From JBKHHU01 sp046539045 (GTDB lineage Bacteria > Planctomycetota > Phycisphaerae > SM23-33): a stretch of 23,243 nucleotides of DNA. Position 1 is the first letter of the stretch, and the number at the start of each line of letters is the position of its first letter. The DNA is taken from positions 1-23,243 of the forward strand of contig JBKHHU010000033.1 in the NCBI GenBank assembly GCA_046539045.1, read 5' to 3'. Both the position numbers and the translations under genes were made by a program. Under the pieces are notes generated by a model. That model was given only the letters and a program-made list of their open reading frames with translations. It searched no databases and was not told the DNA's origin. Of this stretch, positions 13,830 through 21,453 are shown one piece after another.

Positions 13830-16579
13830 TGGTTGATTCCTTCCAGAGCGACATCGACCCGTTCCAGGGTCCATTGCGAGGACACATCCGCAACCGAGGA
13901 CGACTCGGATATGTTCTGCGCTTTGATTTCGAATTGGTACCTGCCTTCGGGCGTCTGGAACCGGTCGGCATTGTCCACGGTGACCGTCTGCAGGTCGCCG
14001 GGGTTGTCCCAACTGTCCAGTTGCACCGTCTGCCCCTCGGGCGTCACGCCGAAAAGCGTCAGGCGGAAATTGACCGCGCTGGGCTTGATGAACAGCGTCG
14101 CGGTCGTCTCCTCCAGCCGGCCGACCGCCTCCGGAGCGGCGATCGAGATGTACAGCGAGCCGGACTGGAACGGTTGCATGAACTCTCTGGTCATCGGGTT
14201 CCAGATCACCGATCCGCGCAATCGCCGGTCGACCAGCCCGCCGGGAATTCGTACCCGAGCGCCTCTCTCGGGAGCGGACAGCTGCATCGGCCAGGCCAGC
14301 ACGCTCCAGCCCTGGTGCGGAACGTCGGCACCGACCACCGGATCCCGCAGGCTGCCCTCGACGTAGCCCAGCAGCATCGGCCTCATGCTCACCTCAGTGA
14401 ACTGTCTCGGTGCTGCGAGTACCCGCCCGACAAGGCGGTTTCGCAGCTTGGCCGTCGGCCCGTACAGCGGGACGGGGGTGAACTCGCCCCGGGCCAGCTT
14501 CGGCCCTTTCGAGCGGAAATGGCTGCGCCAGTCCCGGACACGGTCGAGCCGCTTGGTTTTCTCCGCGTTGGGGTTGTAGGGGACGATCGTCGGGTCCAGT
14601 TCCTGCAGGAGTTCGTGTATGGCCGATTCGGTCCGACGGTCGTTGCGGGCCACCGCCTTCCGCATCTCTTCCAGAAGCACGTCGACAGCCCGGATATTCA
14701 TTCCTCGCAGGCGTGCCAGGGCGGTTCGTCGGGTGCCGGCATCGCTGCTGCCGAGCTGGTCGATCCAGCGGCGGACGCGGTTGGCGGTGAACTCATCCAG
14801 GTCGGGCGAGGCGTCATCGAAGGCAACCGCTCCCAGCCGGTCGTTTTCGGAGATGGTGATGGTGGTCTCCTGCCCGGCAGGAAGCTCGCCGACGCGGTAG
14901 GTCTGCTGGTTGGCATACAGCACCGCCTGGGTGATCGGCTTGGGCAAGCGGTTGGTGAGCGTCGCTACGAGCCCCTCGGGCCCGAAGGTGACCGTGCCGG
15001 TCACGGCAGGGCTTGCGTCCATCCCGTTGATGTAGAAGGCCCGGGTGGAGTTGACACGGACAGTCTGCTCCGGCAGGGCGGGAACGGGATCGAAGCTGAA
15101 TTTCGTCTCGCTCATCAGGTCGGAGGCGGCCTGACCGAGCGGTTTGATGAGTTCCTGTGCGTCGTCGGCGGCGAACGTGACGGTGCGGTTTCCCTCGCCG
15201 CTGTAGAAGGCATACACCTCCTCAACGCGTGATTTTCCGTCGTCGGACTGCGTGATGAGCCCCACGTGCGTCAGGCGATCGGATTCCCGCGAGCCGCTGC
15301 CGACGAAGTACAGCACCACGCCCAGCAGCACCGCGGCCGGAATGAGAATCAGCCACACCAACTCCCCGCGGCGGCGGAACCGGGCGACGATCCCGAAGGC
15401 GATCACCAGCAGGGCCACGATGAGGATGATCGTCACTGGGACGATCCGGTCCGGCCCTCGACGACCGGCGATCTTCACCAGCGTCTCACGCGCCGGGGAG
15501 AGGAACTGATTGGCAGCCACCGGCGGAAGGACGTTGCGCGACCGGCCTACGGTGTGCCAGACAGCCTGGGCCTGCTCATCGCGGATCGCGCGGAACGGGA
15601 CCGCCAGCGTCAGCACCTGCCCCTCGCCCAGCACGTTGCGCGTGAGCAGGGGAAGATCGTTGCCCGTGTACAGCACCTGCGCGGAAGTCGGTTCCAGTTC
15701 GACCACCGGAACCGGCGCGTCAAAGTCCACGATGAATTCGCTCGGGTTGGTCACTTCCAGTTGGGTGGCGTCAAGGCGGTCGATCTCGTGATGGCCTGAA
15801 GCGACCACGCCGGCAGCTTCGGCCAACTCGCCGGTGAGCATCTGCGGAAGATGCGTGCTGCCGACCAGCACCATCGTGCCTCCCTGGCGGACCCAGTCGA
15901 GCATGGCCATCAGCTGATTCGGGTTGATCTGATCGACCCGGATGGCATCCAGCAGGATGATGTCGATGGAAGAGTAGGCGAACCAGCGCTCCGGCAGGTC
16001 GCGTTGCGTGAGCGAGACCTTCTGCACGTCTCCCAGCGGTTCCTCTTTCAGTTCGTCGATGTAATCATCGGCCGGCGAGATCGTTGCGGTGTCCGGGTCG
16101 GATATCCAGCAGACGGCGGTGACGTCCGGTCGGAGCACGTTGACGAGCTTATTCTCCATGCCCAGGCGCTGGTTGGTATCGGCATCCCAAAGAGTGAACG
16201 TCAGCTCCGCCGGGAACGGTTTGCCCTTGTCCCAGAACGGCTTGCGGGATTCCTCGGTACCGAGGGACAGCAACTCGGCCGGGAGAACCAGCCGACGCGC
16301 CGAGCCGGCCGGCACGGTGGTTGTGATGCTGTATACCCGTCGGCCCTCGCTGGAGCTGCTGCTGTCGAGCTGGACGCGAAGATTCCGATCTTCCGATGAT
16401 TCATTGGTGGCGGTGAGGTAATGTACGCCCCATGTGTTCTGGCGCCCGACCAGCGACAGCCCTCGCGAAGGGGCGCTGATGCGCAGACCGTCCTGTCCGT
16501 AGGCTGACGTAACTATCAGCATCGACAACACGATGCATGTAAGGCACCGGATACGCCAGAGCAATACGAAGGGTTTCAT
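13826..16579 (-). CDS. Large exported/membrane protein of the ABC operon (GldG-like role inferred)
   Basis: A 917-residue envelope protein. A signal peptide (1-28) is followed by a beta-rich domain (about 30-148) and a class I glutamine-amidotransferase-like Rossmann region (about 150-345), with IDIILLDAIRV at 205 and GGTMVLVGSTHLP at 233. Two adjacent membrane spans follow (about 380-400 and 406-427), then a long extracytoplasmic region (430-917) with beta-sandwich-like segments. No catalytic triad was recognised. It heads the operon, and its stop overlaps the ATPase start, so the products probably act together. Export ABC systems with a large periplasmic GATase-like partner (GldG/DUF4350-like) are known; assignment to that role is by analogy. 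ATG 16579 has GAGG 7 nt upstream and a good promoter behind it. Confidence 0.82.
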   Translation of the reverse strand: MKPFVLLWRIRCLTCIVLSMLIVTSAYGQDGLRISAPSRGLSLVGRQNTWGVHYLTATNESSEDRNLRVQLDSSSSSEGRRVYSITTTVPAGSARRLVLPAELLSLGTEESRKPFWDKGKPFPAELTFTLWDADTNQRLGMENKLVNVLRPDVTAVCWISDPDTATISPADDYIDELKEEPLGDVQKVSLTQRDLPERWFAYSSIDIILLDAIRVDQINPNQLMAMLDWVRQGGTMVLVGSTHLPQMLTGELAEAAGVVASGHHEIDRLDATQLEVTNPSEFIVDFDAPVPVVELEPTSAQVLYTGNDLPLLTRNVLGEGQVLTLAVPFRAIRDEQAQAVWHTVGRSRNVLPPVAANQFLSPARETLVKIAGRRGPDRIVPVTIILIVALLVIAFGIVARFRRRGELVWLILIPAAVLLGVVLYFVGSGSRESDRLTHVGLITQSDDGKSRVEEVYAFYSGEGNRTVTFAADDAQELIKPLGQAASDLMSETKFSFDPVPALPEQTVRVNSTRAFYINGMDASPAVTGTVTFGPEGLVATLTNRLPKPITQAVLYANQQTYRVGELPAGQETTITISENDRLGAVAFDDASPDLDEFTANRVRRWIDQLGSSDAGTRRTALARLRGMNIRAVDVLLEEMRKAVARNDRRTESAIHELLQELDPTIVPYNPNAEKTKRLDRVRDWRSHFRSKGPKLARGEFTPVPLYGPTAKLRNRLVGRVLAAPRQFTEVSMRPMLLGYVEGSLRDPVVGADVPHQGWSVLAWPMQLSAPERGARVRIPGGLVDRRLRGSVIWNPMTREFMQPFQSGSLYISIAAPEAVGRLEETTATLFIKPSAVNFRLTLFGVTPEGQTVQLDSWDNPGDLQTVTVDNADRFQTPEGRYQFEIKAQNISESSSVADVSSQWTLERVDVALEGINQ

Positions 16580-16619
16580 GTTACTGCCTCGTATGATTGG
16601 TAGGAATTGGTGACTTAAG

Positions 16620-16647
16620 AATATAGTGCCGACCGGTCTTCATGCAA
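16620..16647 (-). promoter_or_regulatory. Probable promoter of the ABC exporter operon
   Basis: Minus-strand TTGCAT (16647-16642) and TATATT (16625-16620) are spaced 16 nt apart. The -10 matches 5 of 6 consensus positions; the -35 is weaker. The start would be near 16613, giving a leader of about 34 nt before the operon's first ATG. Confidence 0.45.
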
Positions 16648-16764
16648 GAGCAAGATATCCCAGCCGTCGCGGGGCGGGGTTGATTTGGGCGCGAAATTCC
16701 CTTCTTATTGCGGGACGGGATGGAGGCGTCGGTGTTTCAGAAGGTGCGCCGAAAACAGGAATGC

Positions 16765-17691
16765 ATGATGGTTCTGCGATGGAGAATTCTGGTTGGGCTC
16801 TTGGCGGCGGGAACCGTTCTCGCCACGCGGTCCGACGGTAACGGGGAGTCGCAACTGCCTGATGTTAAGCCGGTTATCTCCAAACCGGCAAACGGGTCGA
16901 TCCGCGGGACAATCGACCGGCCGGGGGAGGTGAAGTCGCTTGCGCTTGTCAGCCGGGCCGGCGGTCGGACCTGGAAGCCCAAGAGCTTCAACCGCAAAAC
17001 GGGCTCGTTCGAATTTGCGAATCTGCCCGGCGACCGCAGATATGACCTGTGCATTCGCACAACCGACGGACGGGACATTGAGGGGATCGATCTGGATTTC
17101 GTGGACGCCCGCCTGATCCGAATGGCCGCCAAACGGCGTGAGATGTTGAACTTGCCGGAAGAGAAAACGCACACCTTCACCAACGCCGACGCCGAATCGC
17201 TGCTGGAATTCGTCCGGGATCTGGAGGAGTTCCTGGATATCCAGCGGGTGATTTACCTCCACGGGCAAGGCCGCAGGGCCACGATGCTGGTCGAGCAGAT
17301 GCGCACGCGACCGTTCCATGCGTCCGGAGGCAACATGATCTGGCGCATCGACTTGTGGTACTTCCGACGCACCGGAGGCGGCTGGGAGCGCGTGGCCAAC
17401 GTGGAGCGGAACCTGCGTCGCCTTCGCGGCCCGAAATCCAGGTGGAAAGAGATCCACATCGAGTATTGGCCCGAGCTCAGCGTATACCTCGACGTTCAGG
17501 GCAAGGCGGCTGACCTGAAGGTGAAGCTGCCCGCCAAGCCAAACGACTGCACCCGCGGCAGGGCGGCCGATTCCGCGCCCGAGCCGGACGTTTCACCGAT
17601 CGTTCTGGGTATCGGCTCGAAAGGTATCGCCGCCACGACCCAGCCGGTCCGCATTCCGAGCACCCAGCCGACCTCTCAACCCGCCGAATGA
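16765..17691 (+). CDS. Secreted protein of unknown function with carboxypeptidase-regulatory-like domain
   Basis: A 308-residue protein I do not recognise as a whole. It begins with a signal peptide (MMVLRWRILVGLLAAGTVLA, 1-20). Residues about 43-110 resemble a small prealbumin-like/carboxypeptidase-regulatory beta domain (GSIRGTID at 44-51; GSFEFANLPGDRRYDL at 80-95). A mixed alpha/beta region (140-245) with repeated Arg-rich and aromatic segments follows. The tail (about 287-308) is rich in Thr, Gln, Ser and Pro (TTQP, STQPTSQP), as often seen in planctomycete exported proteins. Two adjacent ATGs (16765, 16768) are possible; AGGA at 16757-16760 fits the second slightly better. A weak promoter-like pair lies at 16680-16708. 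It is divergent from the ABC operon and 149 nt before a lipoprotein gene on the same strand. Confidence 0.7.
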   Translation: MMVLRWRILVGLLAAGTVLATRSDGNGESQLPDVKPVISKPANGSIRGTIDRPGEVKSLALVSRAGGRTWKPKSFNRKTGSFEFANLPGDRRYDLCIRTTDGRDIEGIDLDFVDARLIRMAAKRREMLNLPEEKTHTFTNADAESLLEFVRDLEEFLDIQRVIYLHGQGRRATMLVEQMRTRPFHASGGNMIWRIDLWYFRRTGGGWERVANVERNLRRLRGPKSRWKEIHIEYWPELSVYLDVQGKAADLKVKLPAKPNDCTRGRAADSAPEPDVSPIVLGIGSKGIAATTQPVRIPSTQPTSQPAE

Positions 17692-17720
17692 CGCCGATGT
17701 GCCTGCGCGGAACGGCCCAC

Positions 17721-17760
17721 AGTTGCGAAGAACTGCGGAAAACTGCGGAAAGCCGCGGGG
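17721..17760. repeat. Short degenerate 10-bp tandem repeat
   Basis: Two identical units of AACTGCGGAA (17731-17740, 17741-17750) are flanked by degenerate copies AGTTGCGAAG and AGCCGCGGGG, keeping a 10-bp period over about 40 bp. It lies between the secreted-protein gene and the lipoprotein gene. It may be slippage or a set of direct binding sites on one helix face. Confidence 0.4.
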
Positions 17761-17840
17761 GAAATCGCCCACCTGAACTAAACCCAACGAACCGGCCGTG
17801 TCGATACCAAAGCCAGACCCCCGATTTTGGAGTGTGCGAG

Positions 17841-18845
17841 ATGAGTGTTGGCACCAGCCGGTTGTTGCGATATATCCTGCCGATTCTGCTGCTCCTGATC
17901 GCCGCGGCTTCCGGTTGCGGTCGGTCGCCGTTCAGCGACTATCCCGACCCGCCCAAGGACTGGCTCAAACCGTCGGTGGCGGTGATGAAATTCGAGAACC
18001 GCGCCCCGCTGGTCGGGCTCGGGTGGGATCTGGGCGACGGCATGCGAGACGTGCTGGTCGACCGACTCGTGGCCACCAGACGGTTCCACGTGATCGAGCG
18101 GCCGGAGATCGAGGAAGTCCTCAAGGAACTGCGAATACAGAATTCCGGGCTCACTCGCCGACAGCGACGCGCCCAGCCGGGCAGGCTCAAAAACGTCCAG
18201 TTCCTCGTGAAGGGAACCATCACCGACTTCGGCCACACCGGCAGCAGCGAAGGCGCCGTCGCTACCGAGCACTGGAAGCTGTTCGGCAAGGCCGACGAGG
18301 CGCTGATTTCCATGACGCTCTATGTTGTCGACGTCGAATCCGGGGAGATCGTCTGCAGCGAGAGCCTCGAACGCACCGTCTCTGCCGGGTCGGGCGGAAG
18401 CGTCCGGACGAAATACAAAGACATCAACTTCGGCGGGAGCCGGTTCTACCGCACACCGCTGGGACGCGCCACGGCAGAGGTGATCAATGACGCCGTCGCA
18501 CGCGTGACCGACAGCATCCCGTCGCGCAGGTGGCAGCCCCGCGTGGCGATGGTCCGCGACGCCGGCGTGGTGATCCTCAACGGCGGCACCAACCGCGGGC
18601 TGAAGGTCGGCACGGTCTATGAAGTCTGCCGGCAGGGCGAGCCGATCGTTGACCCCGAAACCGGAGACACCATCGGTCGCCAGCCCGGCCGGTGCGTCGG
18701 CAGAATCACCATTCACGACGTCCGCGACAAATACTCCATGGCGGGGATTACCCTTGGCCAGCCGGAGCAGTTCGCCAAGGGGCAATACTGCCGACCTCCA
18801 ACCACACCCCTCGCTCACGAACCGGAAACCACCGTCACAAGGTAG
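17841..18845 (+). CDS. CsgG-family lipoprotein with FlgT_C-like C-terminal domain
   Basis: A 334-residue outer-membrane-type lipoprotein. The signal sequence ends in lipobox AASGC with Cys 26 as the lipidated residue. Residues about 44-225 resemble the CsgG family: VAVMKFENRA (47-56), a long helix region (GMRDVLVDRLVATRRFHVIERPEIEEVL, in pieces 67-94), FLVKGTITDF (121-130) and ISMTLYVVDVESGEIV (156-171). Residues 232-305 resemble the flagellar FlgT C-terminal fold (VVILNGGTNRGLKVGTVYEV in part, and VGRITIHDV). CsgG proteins form secretion pores for curli or act as assembly factors; no curlin genes are nearby, so the exported partner is unknown. ATG 17841 has GGAG at 8-nt spacing and is directly followed by the signal peptide. 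Confidence 0.83.
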   Translation: MSVGTSRLLRYILPILLLLIAAASGCGRSPFSDYPDPPKDWLKPSVAVMKFENRAPLVGLGWDLGDGMRDVLVDRLVATRRFHVIERPEIEEVLKELRIQNSGLTRRQRRAQPGRLKNVQFLVKGTITDFGHTGSSEGAVATEHWKLFGKADEALISMTLYVVDVESGEIVCSESLERTVSAGSGGSVRTKYKDINFGGSRFYRTPLGRATAEVINDAVARVTDSIPSRRWQPRVAMVRDAGVVILNGGTNRGLKVGTVYEVCRQGEPIVDPETGDTIGRQPGRCVGRITIHDVRDKYSMAGITLGQPEQFAKGQYCRPPTTPLAHEPETTVTR

Positions 18846-19033
18846 CCTCTCGGCGCCCGTTGGGCGACGGGACCGACTGACCTGACTGTCGGACTCCTCG
18901 GCGGGTGAGCCGAACCGGATCGGTGCCGGGCACCGGGCCCGCTCCAAGGGAATCCCGTTGCTTGCCAATTGCCCACCGTACTTGTAGGCTACCGCGGGTC
19001 AATCACGGTACTGGAATTGAGGGCGGTAGCAGC
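18846..19033. other. Intergenic region before the ZIP transporter
   Basis: No gene was found. A small hairpin CGCCC-GTT-GGGCG follows the lipoprotein gene near 18854 but lacks a U-tract. TTGCCA with a poor -10 17 nt later precedes the transporter; a promoter here is uncertain. Confidence 0.3.
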
Positions 19034-19864
19034 ATGGACAATTTCTGGATAGCACTGGGCCTGACGACGTTCGCGGGACTGTCTACAGGGATCGGCAGCG
19101 CGATTGCGTTTTTTGCCAAGCGGACCAACTACCGGTTCCTCTCGGTGGCGACGGGTTTCTCTGCCGGGGTGATGCTGTACGTTTCGTTCATGGAGATCCT
19201 GCCCAAGGCCGCGGAGGAACTGGGCGAATCGATCGGGGAGAACGCGGGAATGGGGTGGGCGACGCTGGCGTTCTTCGGCGGGATCGGGCTGATCCTGCTG
19301 ATCGACCGGTTCATCCCTTCGGCGGAGAACCCGCACGACGTGCCCGTTGAGGGGCAGGTCGACGCATTGCACGAGGGGTTGGACCCGCAGGAGGTACTGC
19401 ACAAGGACGCCAAGAAGCTGCACCGCATGGGGCTGTTCACGGCCCTTGCCATCGCCATACACAACTTTCCGGAAGGCCTGGCGACGTTCCTCGCCGCCCT
19501 GGACGACCCGACGCTGGGTATGGTCATTGCCGTGGCGATCGCGCTGCACAACATCCCGGAGGGCATCAGCGTATCGGTTCCGATCTATTTCGCTACGGGC
19601 AACCGCAGGCGGGCGTTCATGTACTCGCTACTGTCCGGCCTGGCCGAACCGGCAGGAGCATTGATCGGATACCTGGTGCTCCGGGCGATCATCGGCCCGG
19701 AGCTGATGGGCGTGCTGTTCGGTGCGGTCGGCGGGATCATGGTCTACATCTCACTGGACGAACTGCTGCCGACCAGCAGGGCCTACGGAAAAGGTCATGA
19801 TTCCCTCTACGGACTGCTGGCCGGTATGGGCGTCATGGCCGGCAGCCTGCTGCTGATGGCGTAA
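19034..19864 (+). CDS. zupT: ZIP-family metal transporter, ZupT type
   Basis: A 276-residue inner-membrane protein with about eight spans that imports divalent metals such as Zn2+ or Fe2+ into the cytosol. It follows E. coli ZupT along its length. The metal-site motifs HNFPEG (143-148) and HNIPEG (172-177) lie in spans IV and V, and the N-terminal GFSAGVMLYVSFMEILP (41-57) and C-terminal GGIMVYISLDELLP (233-246) match the family. The loop between spans III and IV (about 95-132) carries four His (101, 113, 123, 130) and acidic residues, a typical metal-binding loop. The start ATG 19034 has GAGGG about 10 nt upstream; earlier in-frame codons do not resemble ZIP. No regulator lies beside it. Confidence 0.93.
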   Translation: MDNFWIALGLTTFAGLSTGIGSAIAFFAKRTNYRFLSVATGFSAGVMLYVSFMEILPKAAEELGESIGENAGMGWATLAFFGGIGLILLIDRFIPSAENPHDVPVEGQVDALHEGLDPQEVLHKDAKKLHRMGLFTALAIAIHNFPEGLATFLAALDDPTLGMVIAVAIALHNIPEGISVSVPIYFATGNRRRAFMYSLLSGLAEPAGALIGYLVLRAIIGPELMGVLFGAVGGIMVYISLDELLPTSRAYGKGHDSLYGLLAGMGVMAGSLLLMA

Positions 19865-19931
19865 AATCACCGCCCACCGTTTCATGTTGTGTCCGCGACC
19901 GCTCAGGGCGGTGCGTCCGGTATGGTTTCTG

Positions 19932-21209
19932 TCAGTCCGCCACCTGCCAACTCGGGCCGTTCTTGAGCTTATAGAGCATTTCGCCGGCCTTGGGCACGTA
20001 GAGCTTGCCTTCGGCTTCCCGGCCTTCCCACTGGGATACGTCGATGCTTTCCGGGTCGCGGTAGCCGAGGTTGACCGCGTCGCAGACGTCCTTGGGGATG
20101 CGCGTGGCGAGGGTGACCTTGATCCGCGGCTGTTCCGCACCGTCCACCCATCGGCCGATCCCGCGAACGTGCGTGGAGTGGGCCAGCACGCCCCATGGGT
20201 AGTCCTTGAACTTCTCCCACTGGTTGACGAAGTAGTCCCGCGTGTGATAGCCGATCTCGCGGATCAGCTTACCGTGAGTGACGGAAATCTCCTCCACGTG
20301 CGGAGCGTAGATAATCAGCTCCCCGCCGTCAGCGACGACCGGCTCCATCTTGTACATGCACTTAGCCGCGACCCAGATCTCGTCGTACATCAGCGGAGCG
20401 CGGGACAGAATGCTTCGGAACGGCTTGTCGACGTAGGTGATGTGCAACTGGTCCGACAGGTCGGCCGCCGCGGACCACGCCTCGGCCACGCTGTCGAAGA
20501 ACAGCCCAGCCAGGTCGTGCCCCTTGCCGACCATGCAGAAAGCGGCTGTGTCCGCGGGGATCATGCCCAGCGCTGCGTGCAGCAACTTGCGAACCGGCGT
20601 CCATTTGTTGCCGATGATCTTCGGGCAGGTGATCACCGCCCCGAGCCAGTGGAAGAAGTTCAGCAGCTCCTCACCGCAGATGCCCGGGAAAAAGTACTTG
20701 GCCCCGCCGGAAAAGCCCACCACCTCGTGCGGGAACACCGGACCGCAGACGACCACCTTGTCGTACTGCAGCGCCAGCTTGTTCAGCGTCACGTCGATAT
20801 CCTGCGAGAACAGCCCGCCGGTGATCTCCTCGACGGTCTCTGCGGTCAACGTGCCGATCTTCGTCAGCGCATCGGGGCTCTTCCAGTCGTGGTTGAACAC
20901 CCGCATGTTCGGATAGGCCGTCTCGCGCGAGCCGGGGTCGACGCCCAGCAGCTGGTCGATCTGCTCCTCGGTCAGAGCAGGGTGCGTTCCCAGTGCGATC
21001 AGCAGGTCGAACTGCTTGGCGCGCTTGCCGATATGGTCATACAGGTGCTTGATCATCATCGGCAGCGGGCAGGTGCGCGTCAGGTCCGGGATGATGAACA
21101 GGAAGCTCTTGCCCTCCGGCTGGAGGTGCTCGACGCTCGAGGCGATCAGGGCGCTAACGTGTTTTTCGGTCAGGATTTCGGTAGTGGAGCCGGCTTCCAG
21201 CAGTGCCAT
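19932..21209 (-). CDS. LarA-family (DUF2088) nickel-pincer racemase/epimerase homologue
   Basis: A 425-residue protein of the lactate racemase LarA family. Key positions are kept: PDLTRT (41-46), H76 in ALGTH, H161 in PHEVVGFSGGAK, K171 and H187. The K171-H187 distance of 16 equals that of K184 and the nickel ligand H200 in Lactobacillus LarA, so a Ni-pincer cofactor could bind. LarA enzymes racemise or epimerise 2-hydroxy acids; the substrate here is unknown. No larB, larC or larE gene (needed to make the cofactor) is seen nearby, so they must be encoded elsewhere or the protein works differently. ATG 21209 has GAGG at 6-nt spacing. There is no signal peptide. It is divergent from a glycosyltransferase gene. 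Confidence 0.85.
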   Translation of the reverse strand: MALLEAGSTTEILTEKHVSALIASSVEHLQPEGKSFLFIIPDLTRTCPLPMMIKHLYDHIGKRAKQFDLLIALGTHPALTEEQIDQLLGVDPGSRETAYPNMRVFNHDWKSPDALTKIGTLTAETVEEITGGLFSQDIDVTLNKLALQYDKVVVCGPVFPHEVVGFSGGAKYFFPGICGEELLNFFHWLGAVITCPKIIGNKWTPVRKLLHAALGMIPADTAAFCMVGKGHDLAGLFFDSVAEAWSAAADLSDQLHITYVDKPFRSILSRAPLMYDEIWVAAKCMYKMEPVVADGGELIIYAPHVEEISVTHGKLIREIGYHTRDYFVNQWEKFKDYPWGVLAHSTHVRGIGRWVDGAEQPRIKVTLATRIPKDVCDAVNLGYRDPESIDVSQWEGREAEGKLYVPKAGEMLYKLKNGPSWQVAD

Positions 21210-21285
21210 GGGTACCTCATAAACTCGGGGACGGTGTCTGTTTCAGGGCATGAAGGTATTCGTGCGGGCCGGCAAATGCAACGGG

Positions 21286-21306
21286 CCGGGGCGGAATTTG
21301 CCCCGG
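21286..21306. repeat. Perfect GC hairpin in the LarA/glycosyltransferase gap
   Basis: CCGGGGC (21286-21292) and GCCCCGG (21300-21306) form a perfect 7-bp stem with loop GGAATTT. No U-tract follows in either direction, so it is a structural or regulatory candidate rather than a clear terminator. Confidence 0.35.
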
Positions 21307-21324
21307 ATTTCGCTCGCACTTCAT

Positions 21325-21352
21325 TTGCGGACCCCGATCAGTCGATTATACA
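21325..21352 (+). promoter_or_regulatory. Possible promoter and leader hairpin of the glycosyltransferase gene
   Basis: TTGCGG (21325-21330) and TATACA (21347-21352) are 16 nt apart, with start expected near 21359. The leader then contains a 7-bp hairpin TCTCCCG/CGGGAGA (21367-21373/21380-21386) with loop GCCGAA. Both hexamers are imperfect. Confidence 0.3.
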
Positions 21353-21453
21353 GTACTGAGACAGACTCTCCCGGCCGAACGGGAGACGCATCAGTAGATA
21401 CCACGAAGAAACACCGCCTGGTATGCCCCGGCGGCGAGCACAGAAAGAACACG

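Noticed and set aside
21286..21306. Terminator in the LarA/glycosyltransferase gap
   Set aside because: Strong stem but no U-tract on either side, and both flanking genes are transcribed away from it.
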